Assembly (NCBI GenBank): GCA_020638855.1
Contig: JACKHT010000008.1
Location: forward strand, 62,001 to 126,000
Direction of reading: 5' to 3'
DNA from: Planctomycetota bacterium
GTDB taxonomy: Bacteria; Planctomycetota; UBA1135; GCA-002686595
Length of the DNA stretch: 64,000 nucleotides
Each line of letters begins with the position of its first letter. Within the stretch, counting starts at the first letter, position 1. The notes beneath the pieces were generated by a model, which was not told the origin of the DNA, ran no database searches, and was given only the letters and a program-made list of their open reading frames with translations. Shown here piece by piece: positions 1 to 9,913 of this stretch. The position numbers were made by a program, and so were the translations under genes.

Positions 1-1185
1 CTCTTCCTGCGCGACCGTTCGGGGGTGACCCCGCCTGAGGCGCTCGAGGCCCTGGCCCCCTACGTCCAAGCTGCGGTGCCCACCGACCCGTCCGAACCGC
101 CCCTGATTTGGACCCTGTTCTCGGCCCTGCCGAGCCTCAAGGACCAAGAGCGCGCGGCTTCCTTGTTGCCCGAGCTGTACGGCGAAGGTTGGGTCGATGT
201 CTGCCTGCCCCACCTGCAACACGCAGCGCGGGGTATGGTGCGCCCGTTGGTCGAGACCTACGTCAAAGAGGGTCACGAGAAGGAAGTCCTGGAAACCTAC
301 GCGTTGCTGCTTTCCCGTCCGCTGCGGGCCCCGTCGCTGATGGTGACCTTGGCGGCGCGCTTTGAGGGCGAGGACTTGGCAGGCGATTTCCCTACCCCGG
401 TCCAGCGGGCCCAGGCTCTGCTGAGCCTAGCCAGTCACCTGTACCAAGCCCGCCGTGGCGAGCCGCACCTGACCCGGGTCTCTGCCCGTTTGAACACGCT
501 CTTGACCGCGGGCGAAGACCCGCTCTTGCGCCGACTCTTGCGCGAGGCCGAGCCCGATGCCATCCGTGGTATCGAAGCCCAGTATGGTCGCGGGATCGAC
601 TCGGAGTTCGAGCGCATCACCACCGAATTGGCCCTGGGGCTCGACCGTCAGTTCTTCGCGGCCCAAGGGGGCCCCTTCTGGCAAGGTCCGGTCATTTGGA
701 CCACCAAGATGGGGCTCGCCAGCCGCTCGGCCGAATTCCGCCTGCTCACCGACGTCAAGATTCCGGAGAACCAGGACGCCATCGGGCGTGCCGCTTCGTT
801 CGGGGACCTCTCGGAGAACTCCGAGTGGGAGGCCGCCATCGAGGAGCAGCGCAACCTGACCTCGCGGGCCAAGACCATGGAAGAGGAATTGCGGCATACC
901 GACTTGATCGAGAACGCCGCTATCCCCCAGGACACGGTCGCTCCCGGAACGCGGGTTCGCTACCGCGAGCTTGAGTCCGGCCAAGAAAAAGAAGTCGTGC
1001 TGTTGGGCCCCTGGGACCCCGAAACCCTCGGCGGGACTCCGGTGGTCAGCTATCGGGCCCCCTTGGCCCAGGGCATGCTGGGGCGCCATGAGGGCGATAC
1101 CTGCACCCTGGCCCTGCCTGGCGGTGGCCTCGACGTGCTGATCTTGGAGATCCACCTCCAGGAGTTTGAAACGGTCCCGCGCTAG
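1..1185 (+). CDS. GreA/GreB-family transcription elongation factor, long form (5' truncated by window edge)
   Basis: The frame is open from base 1, so the N-terminus lies outside the window; the first in-window start would be GTG at 25. About the last 150 residues match GreA. There is a coiled-coil segment with the tip motif GDLSENSEWEAA, whose Asp and Glu correspond to the acidic residues that reach the RNA polymerase active site and stimulate cleavage of backtracked RNA. The C-terminal globular domain carries VAPGTRVRY and GRHEGDTCTL. The preceding 230 or more residues are helical and alanine/leucine-rich. Ordinary GreA is about 158 aa, so this is an extended form like the long GreA proteins of some non-proteobacterial phyla. 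The role of the N-terminal part is unknown. Confidence 0.85.
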   Translation, partial: LFLRDRSGVTPPEALEALAPYVQAAVPTDPSEPPLIWTLFSALPSLKDQERAASLLPELYGEGWVDVCLPHLQHAARGMVRPLVETYVKEGHEKEVLETYALLLSRPLRAPSLMVTLAARFEGEDLAGDFPTPVQRAQALLSLASHLYQARRGEPHLTRVSARLNTLLTAGEDPLLRRLLREAEPDAIRGIEAQYGRGIDSEFERITTELALGLDRQFFAAQGGPFWQGPVIWTTKMGLASRSAEFRLLTDVKIPENQDAIGRAASFGDLSENSEWEAAIEEQRNLTSRAKTMEEELRHTDLIENAAIPQDTVAPGTRVRYRELESGQEKEVVLLGPWDPETLGGTPVVSYRAPLAQGMLGRHEGDTCTLALPGGGLDVLILEIHLQEFETVPR

Positions 1186-1191
1186 GCCCCC

Positions 1192-1236
1192 AGCGGACAG
1201 CGCCCAAGCGGACAGCGCCCAAGCGGACAGCGTGGG
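1192..1236. repeat. Three tandem 15-bp repeats
   Basis: Three consecutive copies of AGCGGACAGCGCCCA (the third diverges in its last bases) lie directly after the greA-like stop codon and before the terminator hairpin. They probably arose by slippage in the 3' UTR. No function is visible. Confidence 0.8.
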
Positions 1237-1245
1237 AAAGGCCCA

Positions 1246-1274
1246 GGGCCCCGGCGATGGTTTCGCCGGGGCCC
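1246..1274 (+). terminator. GC-rich hairpin downstream of the greA-like gene
   Basis: A perfect 12-bp inverted repeat (GGGCCCCGGCGA / TCGCCGGGGCCC) with a 5-nt loop. Only two Ts follow, so intrinsic termination is likely but the U-tract is weak. Confidence 0.65.
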
Positions 1275-1302
1275 TTGCCATTGCGGGTGATGCACGGGCC
1301 CT

Positions 1303-1346
1303 CTTAATCTGCACTTGATCGCGTCTTGATCTGGCCTTGATCTTGG
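1303..1346 (+). promoter_or_regulatory. Pho-box-like array: four 11-bp direct repeats
   Basis: CTTAATC, CTTGATC, CTTGATC and CTTGATC start at 1303, 1314, 1325 and 1336, exactly 11 bp apart with 4-bp spacers. This 7+4 organisation is that of PhoB binding sites (CTGTCAT-N4 in E. coli). The array ends 42 bp before the start of a Na/phosphate cotransporter that is followed by a PhoU-domain gene, which is what a PhoB target should look like. The repeat geometry is seen directly; PhoB binding is inferred. Confidence 0.65.
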
Positions 1347-1388
1347 GCGGGGCCTAGCGCAGACTTCGGCGCCCCCCCCGCCCAAGTC

Positions 1389-2540
1389 ATGAGCGAGCCT
1401 GCCCTTACTCCCCCCGCCGAGCGGAACTACCTGGCGATCGGCCTGCGCTGGCTGCTGATCTTGGCCCTGTTGTACGGGTTCTTGGTGGCCATCCAGTTGA
1501 TGGGCAACTCGATCAAGTCCCTCGGCAAGGACGCGGCCTCGAGCCTCTTCGCGGGCGTCAGCAACCCGTTCGCCGGGCTTTCCGTTGGTGTCCTGGCCAC
1601 CGTGCTGGTCCAGAGCTCGAGCACGACCACTTCGACCATCGTGGGGCTTGTGGGCGCTGCCAAGGCGGTGGCCTTACCGCTGACGAGCGCCGTGCCCATG
1701 ATCATGGGCGCGAACATCGGCACGACCATCACCAACACGATCGTGTCGGTCGGGCACATCCGGCAGGGGCCTGAGTTCCGTAGGGCATTTGCCGCCGCCA
1801 CGGTGCACGACTTCTTCAACATCCTGTGCGTGACGATTTTGTTGCCCCTGGAGCTGGCGACTGGGTTCCTGGAGCACACGGCCCAATGGTTGACGGGTTA
1901 CCTGGTTTCCGAGAGCAGCCACGGCAACTTCCATAGCCCCATCAAAGGCGCCGTGAAGGCGGCCACCAAGCTGATCGACAAGGGCCTGGATGGAATCGGA
2001 TTGGAAGGCGTCCCGCTGACCGTGACGCTCTTGGTGCTGGGGATCGCCATGACCTTTGTGTGCTTGGTGTACATCACCAAGAACATGCGCGTGCTGATCT
2101 CCGGCCCGCTGGAGCGGGCCATGAACCGCACCCTGGGTCGTTCCGGCTGGGCGGGGATTCTGGTCGGGACTTTGGTCACCATGGCGGTGCAGTCCTCCAG
2201 CATCACGACCTCGCTACTAGTGCCCATGTGCGCCGCAGGGGTACTTTCGCTGCCGAATGCCTTCCCCATCATGTTGGGGGCCAACATCGGCACAACCCTG
2301 ACCGGAGTGTTGGCGAGCCAAGCCGCAGAAACGAGCGCGGGGCTGACCATCGCGCTGGTGCACGTGCTCTTCAATCTGATCGGCGTGTTGCTCTTCTACC
2401 CCATCCCCGCCTTCCGGCGCATCCCCATCTTCCTGGCCGAGTTGTTGGCCCGCAAGTCCCAGGAGAACGCCCTATGGGTGTTGGGCTACGTGGGTGGTGT
2501 GTTTGTCCTTTTGCCCTTGGCCGGGTACCTTCTCTTCTAG
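1389..2540 (+). CDS. Na+/phosphate cotransporter (NptA/PNaS family)
   Basis: A 383-aa multi-pass inner-membrane protein with the two inverted Na/Pi cotransporter repeats. Each repeat has a serine-rich QSSS block (QSSSTTTSTIVGLVGA near residue 75 and QSSSITTSLLVP near residue 262) followed by a GANIGTT motif (near 107 and 299). These are the substrate-binding signatures of the family. It imports inorganic phosphate driven by sodium. The ATG at 1389 lies just past the Pho-box-like repeats. The stop is 6 bases before the PhoU-like gene, so the two are probably co-transcribed. Family assignment is firm; transport direction is inferred from the family. Confidence 0.93.
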   Translation: MSEPALTPPAERNYLAIGLRWLLILALLYGFLVAIQLMGNSIKSLGKDAASSLFAGVSNPFAGLSVGVLATVLVQSSSTTTSTIVGLVGAAKAVALPLTSAVPMIMGANIGTTITNTIVSVGHIRQGPEFRRAFAAATVHDFFNILCVTILLPLELATGFLEHTAQWLTGYLVSESSHGNFHSPIKGAVKAATKLIDKGLDGIGLEGVPLTVTLLVLGIAMTFVCLVYITKNMRVLISGPLERAMNRTLGRSGWAGILVGTLVTMAVQSSSITTSLLVPMCAAGVLSLPNAFPIMLGANIGTTLTGVLASQAAETSAGLTIALVHVLFNLIGVLLFYPIPAFRRIPIFLAELLARKSQENALWVLGYVGGVFVLLPLAGYLLF

Positions 2541-2546
2541 ACGACC

Positions 2547-3215
2547 ATGTTTGATTGGCTCCAAAAACTCGGCGGTTCCACCCAGGGCCTCGCCGACATC
2601 CAACGCCAGTTCCTGCAGATGCTGCAGGATGGGCGTCACATCTTCGATGCCGCCGCGAATGCGCTGGTTGGAGGGACGACCCCCGACGCGATCCGGAATG
2701 ACCTGTACGAGACCGATCTGCGCATCAACCAGACCGAAATGGCGGTTCGCCGCGGTTTGGTGGTGCACGGAACGGTTCATGGAGCCTCCACCTTTCCGGC
2801 CTTGCTGGTGCTCATGAGTTTGGTCAAGGATGCAGAGCGCATCGGGGATTACTCCAAGAACCTGTTCGAGATCGCCTGTGCGGGGGTCTCGCTTGGGGAT
2901 GCCGAAGCGGTCCAGTCGCTGGTGCAGATGAAGGACAAGATTTCGAAGTTCTTGGTTCGCGCGCAGAACTGTTTCGAGAGCAAGAGCGTCGAGGACAGCG
3001 GCCGCCTGCTCAAAGAGATCGAAGCCTTCCAAAAGATGTGTGACGTGCACGTGGGCGAATTGCTGCGAGCCCAGGGGCGCAACGAAGCTCCTAGGGTGCT
3101 CACCATCCGCTACTTCAAACGGGTGGTCAGCCACATCGGGAACGTGGTCAGCTCGGTGGTGATGCCGCTCGACAAGCTCGATTTCTATCCCGACAAGCCC
3201 ATGTCGGAGCAGTAG
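2547..3215 (+). CDS. PhoU-domain protein
   Basis: A 222-aa all-helical cytoplasmic protein. It has acidic/helical repeats (around residues 40-95 and 130-200) with the PhoU-like pattern of paired acidic residues, such as LVKDAERIGDYSKNLFEIA, which matches the metal-binding E/DxxxD signature of PhoU three-helix bundles. PhoU proteins restrain phosphate uptake and signalling. Single-domain copies beside NptA-type transporters are common and probably modulate the partner transporter. It starts 6 bases after the cotransporter stop. There is no PstSCAB in the window. Confidence 0.85.
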   Translation: MFDWLQKLGGSTQGLADIQRQFLQMLQDGRHIFDAAANALVGGTTPDAIRNDLYETDLRINQTEMAVRRGLVVHGTVHGASTFPALLVLMSLVKDAERIGDYSKNLFEIACAGVSLGDAEAVQSLVQMKDKISKFLVRAQNCFESKSVEDSGRLLKEIEAFQKMCDVHVGELLRAQGRNEAPRVLTIRYFKRVVSHIGNVVSSVVMPLDKLDFYPDKPMSEQ

Positions 3216-3275
3216 TCGGGCCTACTCGGGCGGGGCCGAGGCCCCAGGGGAGCCGGACCTGCCGGACCGCGAAGC

Positions 3276-3328
3276 CCAAGGGGCTCGCCCTGCTGGAAGC
3301 CAGCGGCGCGGGCCCCTTGGCCATTTTT
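3276..3328 (+). terminator. Intrinsic terminator after the phosphate operon
   Basis: CCAAGGGGC (3276-3284) pairs with GCCCCTTGG (3312-3320). An inner GCTGG/CCAGC helix extends the stem, and five Ts follow at 3324-3328. Confidence 0.65.
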
Positions 3329-3342
3329 GGGCCATTCGGGGC

Positions 3343-3368
3343 GCTTTTTGGGGGTGCTTTTTGGGGGT
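3343..3368. repeat. Two tandem 13-bp repeats
   Basis: GCTTTTTGGGGGT occurs twice back to back between the terminator and the sahR-like promoter region. No function is visible. Confidence 0.6.
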
Positions 3369-3413
3369 GCGTTGACGAGTAGGCTTGTATATCAGCGCAT
3401 CATGACGTAATGT

Positions 3414-4430
3414 TTGAGCGTGCTCACCTCCTCGCTCGAACTCCCCCACCTGCTCAAAGTCCTGGCCGACCCCGTTCGGCTGCGGATGCTGGCCCTGTTG
3501 GAGCGCGAGGAATTGTCGGTGGGCGAGCTGGCGCGCGCCCTGGACCTGGCCCAGAGCCGGGTTTCCAACCACCTGCGGGTGCTGCGCGAGGGCGACTGGC
3601 TCTTGGAGCGCCGGCTGGGGACTTCGACCCTGCTGCGTTCGGTAGCGGCCGACGCCAGCGCTGCCGGGGATGGCCTCTCCGGGCGCCTCTGGGAGGCCTT
3701 GCGTCAAGAGCTGCGCAATCTTTCGGGGCACGAGGCGGACCTCTCCCGGTTGGCGGACGTGTTGGCAGAGCGGCGTCAGGAGAGCACGGAATTCTTCGAT
3801 GCAGTCGCTGGTGAGTGGGAAAAGCGCGGAGCGCTGTTCGAAAACGGCCAAGCCCGTCAACGGGCTGTGGCCAGCCTGCTCGAAGGGGATTTGACCTTGG
3901 CCGACTTGGGCTGTGGTACGGGTTACATGGCGCGCGCCCTAGGTGGCTTTGCCAAGCGCCTGATCTGCATCGACCCATCCCCGGGCATGCTCCAGGAAGC
4001 CAAGAAGCGTCTCTCCCACCTGCCCGAGACCACCCAAGTCGAATACCGGCTCGGGGACTTCGATCAACTGCCCTTGGCCGACGGCGAGCTCGACGGGGCC
4101 GTGGCCGGCATGGTGCTGCACCACCTCGAGCGGCCCGACGCGGCTGTGCGCGAGATGTTCCGCGTGCTGCGGCCTGGGGGACGCGCCGCGGTGCTCGAGC
4201 TGGCGCCCCACAAAGAACATTGGATGCACAAGGAGCTGGGCGACCGGCACCTAGGGCTGGCATCCTCCGATGTGCTGGACACCTTGGCCCGAGCCGGGTT
4301 CGAGGACTTGCACGTGGATCCCCTCGAGGATCGTTACTGCCCCACCCCTCCCGGCGCTTCGGCACCGGTTTCGTTGCCCCTGTACATCGTCCGCGGTCGC
4401 GTCCCCAAGGGACCCAGCCCGCGTGCGTGA
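3414..4430 (+). CDS. ArsR-family regulator fused to a SAM-dependent methyltransferase (SahR-like)
   Basis: 338 aa. Residues ~5-85 form an ArsR-type winged helix (LLKVLADPVRLRMLALLE and ARALDLAQSRVSNHLRVLRE). Residues ~120-300 form a class I methyltransferase with the SAM-binding loop DLGCGTGYMARALG and later motifs CIDPSPGML and RVLRPGGRAAVLE. SahR regulators of the SAM cycle have this architecture and control ahcY and methionine genes in response to S-adenosylhomocysteine. Here ahcY starts 37 bp downstream, which supports the same role. The start is uncertain: TTG 3414 or GTG 3420. The AT-richer stretch 3388-3413 probably holds the promoter and operator. Confidence 0.85.
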   Translation: MSVLTSSLELPHLLKVLADPVRLRMLALLEREELSVGELARALDLAQSRVSNHLRVLREGDWLLERRLGTSTLLRSVAADASAAGDGLSGRLWEALRQELRNLSGHEADLSRLADVLAERRQESTEFFDAVAGEWEKRGALFENGQARQRAVASLLEGDLTLADLGCGTGYMARALGGFAKRLICIDPSPGMLQEAKKRLSHLPETTQVEYRLGDFDQLPLADGELDGAVAGMVLHHLERPDAAVREMFRVLRPGGRAAVLELAPHKEHWMHKELGDRHLGLASSDVLDTLARAGFEDLHVDPLEDRYCPTPPGASAPVSLPLYIVRGRVPKGPSPRA

Positions 4431-4467
4431 ACGTTTCCCTTTCCCCATGCCTCCGGGCACAAAAACC

Positions 4468-5922
<1,455 letters not shown>

Positions 5923-5967
5923 GTTGCCAGACTCCCAAGGTTGGATTCCGGTTCGACCCTGAGGGCC

Positions 5968-5998
5968 AAGGGGGCGCTGCCTATGGGTGGCGCCCTCT
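5968..5998. terminator. Hairpin between convergent genes
   Basis: An imperfect GC stem (AAGGGGGCGC with GCGCCCTCTT) lies between the ahcY stop and the end of the convergent glycosyltransferase gene. It probably serves as a terminator for one or both. Confidence 0.5.
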
Positions 5999-6026
5999 TG
6001 CGTGGCGAGGCCCTATGCCAATGCGC

Positions 6027-8000
6027 CTAGGGAAATTGGATGGTGGCGAGGCAATGGATCCCCGAGCGTCGCCGCTTCAAGGGGGTCACCAGGATCGCAT
6101 CGTAGCCGCTCTCCACCGCTTCGGGAGGGACATCCGCTTCGTAAGACTGGATGCCGGGAAAGAGTTGGCTCGTCTCCCCAACCGATACCACTGTTGAGGC
6201 CAAAGTGCGCGGGCCTTGCAAGTAGGAAAGGCTGTACTCGGCCCTAGCGCCCGCGACGAGCCGGATCTTTGGGTTGTGCTGAAGGGTTGGCAGCTGGATT
6301 TGTAGACCACCGCTCTCCACGATATGGAAGTCCTCGTTCCAGACACTGCCGCCCTCTTCCCAGGTTTCCGGAAGTTCGGACCACCGAACCTGTTCCGGTT
6401 CTAGATTGCGGTAGCCCTCCACAGCATAAGCCTCGATCCCACGCTTTCCGGCGCCGAACGCCAAACTCCAGATGGCCATCAATCGCCTGCGGCTCCACAA
6501 ATTACCCCGGGTGACCTCGCAAAGATCCGCGTACCCCTTGGCCAATCCGGGGTCTTCCATGAGGTTCTTACCCAACGCCACAGATTGCAAGTACCCCTCG
6601 GGTACTCGCCTCACGAAATGCCCTGCTATCCACTCCGTTTGGTTCCAAGCGGGCAGGCGCATCAGCAGGGGATCGCATAGGACCGGATCCACAAAGTGAA
6701 CCCCCGGCCCCGCCATGAAGCCATCCCACCCCACGACTCCATCGAAGAAAATGAGGGGGTTGTCTGGATCACTCGCAAACCCCAGGAGCTTCGACAAGGA
6801 GTCCGGCTCGGGGATGCTGCGCGAATCAGACAACCATCCGGTGTGGCTATAGCAAATACCGCGACCGTCGGTCATGAGTTTGTCCGAGTCGAGGTCCGCG
6901 ACGGTGCTGAAATCCTTCGCGCTTAGGATAGGCGCGCTACGGACCGCGAGACTCAGCGCCACCCCACCCGCCAGCATCGTTGGCTGCAACCAACTCCAGC
7001 GAGGCGTCCAAACGATCCTGGAAATCAAAATCGCGCCCACCAACAGGGATGGGGTCAGGAAGCGCCCCGACATGTAGCCACCCCCGATTTTTGCGATGTA
7101 GAGGCAATACAAGATTGCCCCCAGCGCCAAACCGGCTTCTCGCACGGAACGCCACCGGAGAGATACCCACAGGCCGATCAGCAAGCTTGGCAGCAAAATG
7201 GGGTCCCGGATCGCCACATCCCGGTAGTAGAGAACTCCCCGGCTCAATAGGGCGTTGCCTGGAATTCCAGTGAAAGCCTTGGCATAGGCTGTGATGGGAA
7301 GCGGTGTTCCATAATAAAAGGTTGCGAAAAGCAACCACGCCAGCAGCGGCAGAAACCCGAGGGCCATCCTTTGGCTCCACGCGAGGAACCCAAGGCCTCG
7401 CCCAGCAAAGCACAGCGCGGGTGCAAACAGGAGCAGCGTATCGAGCCGGTTGACCCCGGCAAGGCCGGCTACTAGCGCCATCCCCAAGAGGCGTTGCTTG
7501 GCCGGCAACGGAGAGAAAACCAGCGCGGCAAAGATGGCGATCAAAAGGTGGGTGAGCGGTGCCTCCAGCCCCGAGGTTGAGTAGTCCACAAAGAAACGCG
7601 AACAGGCCAACACGAACAAGGCCAAAACCGCTCCGGGGAGGCTGGTTGCCAACCGGAAGCCTACGAGGTAGAGCACAAGGGCGGTGCAGGTGGCCCCAGC
7701 CACCAAGGCGGTGTAGTAATACTCACCAGTCAGGCCATGTCCCAAGGCCATCAGGAACATCCACAGGGGGTGGCTGTAGGTTTGTACGCGTTCCGCCACG
7801 TTCCAACGCAGGCCATAGCCGTGGAAGAAGTTGTCGATGGTCCGAAACGTAATGTACGCGTCCTCGGCCACCCAAGCGGTGCGAATCAACCCAATGACGA
7901 AGGTCAAAAGCCCCAACCAGCGCAGGGACCGCCAGATCCAGGGCTGCTTTGATTGTGGATCCAAGGAGGTGTGCATTTGCGCGTGTCGATCAGGGTACAA
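6027..8000 (-). CDS. GT-C fold membrane glycosyltransferase, AftB-like
   Basis: 657 aa with about 10 hydrophobic segments in the N-terminal two thirds and a soluble C-terminal third. The first periplasmic loop (residues ~44-80) reads EDAYITFR...GYGLRWN..ERVQTYSHPLW. This closely follows the EDAYI-FR / G-GL-YN-GERV-G-T--LW signature of GT-C enzymes such as mycobacterial AftB (GT89), which use polyprenyl-phosphate sugar donors. It probably adds a sugar to an envelope glycan outside the membrane; the actual sugar cannot be told. A downstream Met at codon 9 is an alternative start. It stands alone, convergent with ahcY. Confidence 0.7.
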   Translation of the reverse strand: MYPDRHAQMHTSLDPQSKQPWIWRSLRWLGLLTFVIGLIRTAWVAEDAYITFRTIDNFFHGYGLRWNVAERVQTYSHPLWMFLMALGHGLTGEYYYTALVAGATCTALVLYLVGFRLATSLPGAVLALFVLACSRFFVDYSTSGLEAPLTHLLIAIFAALVFSPLPAKQRLLGMALVAGLAGVNRLDTLLLFAPALCFAGRGLGFLAWSQRMALGFLPLLAWLLFATFYYGTPLPITAYAKAFTGIPGNALLSRGVLYYRDVAIRDPILLPSLLIGLWVSLRWRSVREAGLALGAILYCLYIAKIGGGYMSGRFLTPSLLVGAILISRIVWTPRWSWLQPTMLAGGVALSLAVRSAPILSAKDFSTVADLDSDKLMTDGRGICYSHTGWLSDSRSIPEPDSLSKLLGFASDPDNPLIFFDGVVGWDGFMAGPGVHFVDPVLCDPLLMRLPAWNQTEWIAGHFVRRVPEGYLQSVALGKNLMEDPGLAKGYADLCEVTRGNLWSRRRLMAIWSLAFGAGKRGIEAYAVEGYRNLEPEQVRWSELPETWEEGGSVWNEDFHIVESGGLQIQLPTLQHNPKIRLVAGARAEYSLSYLQGPRTLASTVVSVGETSQLFPGIQSYEADVPPEAVESGYDAILVTPLKRRRSGIHCLATIQFP

Positions 8001-8635
8001 GGCCTGCTATCTCGGGCAGTCCTCGTTAGGGGCCGATTGCTAAAGTGCAATCCTAGTATGCCGCGATTGGGGCGGGCAACTTGGGCGCCAAGAGGCCCGA
8101 AGATCCTCAGATTGGACCCCCGCGGAGGTGGCAATGCGAGTTAGTCCGCTTACTTCTCCATCCACAGAATTCGGTTACATCTCCAGCCTGCGCTCCGAAT
8201 GGTGTGCTGCGAGCTGCCGGGGAGGGCATCCATTTCGCGACGCGCGAAGCCATGGTCGTAGCCGGCGACTCGCCTTCACCCGCCCAATCCGTGCTTCGAG
8301 TGGGGGTCCGATGGGGAGACCCAATGCCGCATCAACATGATGTAGCTTCCTACGAGAGGCCATGATCGGAAGGCAGATCCCATACCCTAGCTTTCATAAG
8401 GCAGGCCTCCAATGCGGCTCCCAAGCGCCAGTCCGTGGGGTGGCCACTGCGATCCGATTTTGGCCGGACCTAGCGCGTTCAAAGCCGCACTGCCTTGGGC
8501 GCGCACCAGGATCTTTGGGGAATCTCTGAGCCAGGCCTAGGGAATGGATTTGAGCGCTGCATCCAGGCTCTTGCTCGACCTGGCCATGCGGTAGACTGCT
8601 TTCCGGTCCGCCGCAGATCTGGAGGGCCGAAGTCC
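8001..8635. other. Intergenic region, no gene recognised
   Basis: 635 bases between two divergently transcribed membrane-protein genes. Short open frames exist on both strands, but their composition is Arg/Ser/Cys-rich and they lack ribosome binding sites. The region should contain the promoters of both flanking genes; no clear -35/-10 pair stands out. GGAGGG at 8621-8626 is the ribosome binding site of the next gene. Confidence 0.6.
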
Positions 8636-9844
8636 ATGCTCAATGTCCTCATCGTGGTGGCGGCGGTGCTTCTGGCCGGCTACTTGGCGTTTTCCAAGCG
8701 CCTCGCGAGTTCGTCCAATTGGCGAGCGACGGTCACACCCCTGGCTTCGATCATGGGCAGCGGTTTCTTGGTCTGCGCCCCACTGTTGGGCGGGCTCGTG
8801 GGAAACCTTGCACTGGTTTGCATGGCGGTGCTGCTTGCTTTGGCCTACGCGGTGGGCAGCGCCATCCGCTTCAACATCCGGCATTTCGAGCCCGTGGAGC
8901 GCGATGGGCATGGCCCCGCGCAGACGATCTCGTTCTTGTCGCGCACGGTTTTGGCGGGGGCTTACTTCATCTCGGTGACGTACTACCTGCAGCTCTTGGC
9001 GGCGTTTGTTTTGCAAGCCGCTGGCTACCAAAGCTTGCTGGCAGCCCGGGTGATCACCAGCAGCTTGCTGCTCGGGATCAGCGGCATCGGTATGTGGCGT
9101 GGCTTGGGCATGTTGGAGCGGCTCGAGAAGTACGCTGTGGCTTTGAACCTCGGAGTGATTGGGGGGCTGCTTCTGGCGCTTCTGGTGTACAACGGCCAGC
9201 GCTTGTTCGCGGGCTCCTGGCAGCTGCCCGACGTACCCACTGGCATCGATGGGCATGCCATGCGGGTCCTCTTGGGCATGCTGATCGTGGTGCAAGGTTT
9301 TGAAACCTCGCGCTACCTTGGGGATGAGCATCCCGCAGAACAGCGCATCCAAACCATGCGCATGGCGCAGTGGATTTCGACGGCGGTGTACCTGGTGTTC
9401 CTCGGGCTCGTGACGATCCTGTTCCACAACGGATTGGGCGCGGATGTGACCGCGATTGTCAGCCTGACGGCGCCCATCGCTTGGATCCTGCCCGCGCTGC
9501 TGTCGGTGGCTGCCATCGGCAGCCAGTTCACCGCTGCGGTGGCGGATTGCGAGGGGGCTGGCGGGCTGGTGGAGGATCTAAGCCAACGTCGGCTGCCGGT
9601 GCGCTCTGCGTACCTTTTGATTCTCTCGGCTACGGTCCTGCTGACCTGGGTGACGGACGTGAATGGCATCATCGCTTATGCCTCCCGCGCGTTTGCCCTG
9701 TACTACTCGCTGCAATGCATGGTGGCGTTTTGGATGGCGCGCCATGGCCAGGCCACGGCGGGGCGCTCGCTTCGTAGCGCGGGGTTTGCAGGGCTCGCCG
9801 TCTTGTGTTGGTTGGTGTTCTTGCTCGGCTTGCCGACGGGATGA
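8636..9844 (+). CDS. Multi-pass membrane protein, probable APC-superfamily transporter
   Basis: 402 aa from ATG 8636, chosen because GGAGGG lies 9 bases upstream; the open frame extends further but that part is not hydrophobic. About 11 hydrophobic helices are visible. The first reads through an unwound-looking MGSGFLV segment, and helix 6-like GMLIVVQGFETSRYLGDE resembles the discontinuous helix with a conserved Glu seen in APC/amino-acid permease folds. No substrate motif is recognised. It stands alone between a long intergenic region and gluQ. Confidence 0.6.
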   Translation: MLNVLIVVAAVLLAGYLAFSKRLASSSNWRATVTPLASIMGSGFLVCAPLLGGLVGNLALVCMAVLLALAYAVGSAIRFNIRHFEPVERDGHGPAQTISFLSRTVLAGAYFISVTYYLQLLAAFVLQAAGYQSLLAARVITSSLLLGISGIGMWRGLGMLERLEKYAVALNLGVIGGLLLALLVYNGQRLFAGSWQLPDVPTGIDGHAMRVLLGMLIVVQGFETSRYLGDEHPAEQRIQTMRMAQWISTAVYLVFLGLVTILFHNGLGADVTAIVSLTAPIAWILPALLSVAAIGSQFTAAVADCEGAGGLVEDLSQRRLPVRSAYLLILSATVLLTWVTDVNGIIAYASRAFALYYSLQCMVAFWMARHGQATAGRSLRSAGFAGLAVLCWLVFLLGLPTG

Positions 9845-9854
9845 CCGCGGCCGT

Positions 9855-9883
9855 CTTGGGCGGAAGCCCGGCGTTCCGCCAAG
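9855..9883. terminator. Hairpin between convergent genes
   Basis: CTTGGGCGGAA pairs with TTCCGCCAAG (one bulge, 8-nt loop) 11 bases after the transporter stop and 31 bases before the end of the convergent gluQ gene. It could terminate transcription from either side. Confidence 0.55.
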
Positions 9884-9913
9884 CGCATGCGGCAATGGGT
9901 GTCTGTGCGGCAT

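Noticed and set aside
3410..3814. ATG 3410 as the start of a gene before the SahR-like protein
   Set aside because: This frame gives a Pro/Arg/Gly-rich shadow of the regulator and has no domain.
4431..4467. SAH riboswitch ahead of ahcY
   Set aside because: The gap is only 37 bases, too short for a SAH aptamer, and no conserved core is present. Protein control by the SahR-like gene is more likely.
8081..8365. Short open frames in the 8.0-8.6 kb intergenic region
   Set aside because: No start signals, atypical composition, no recognisable domain.
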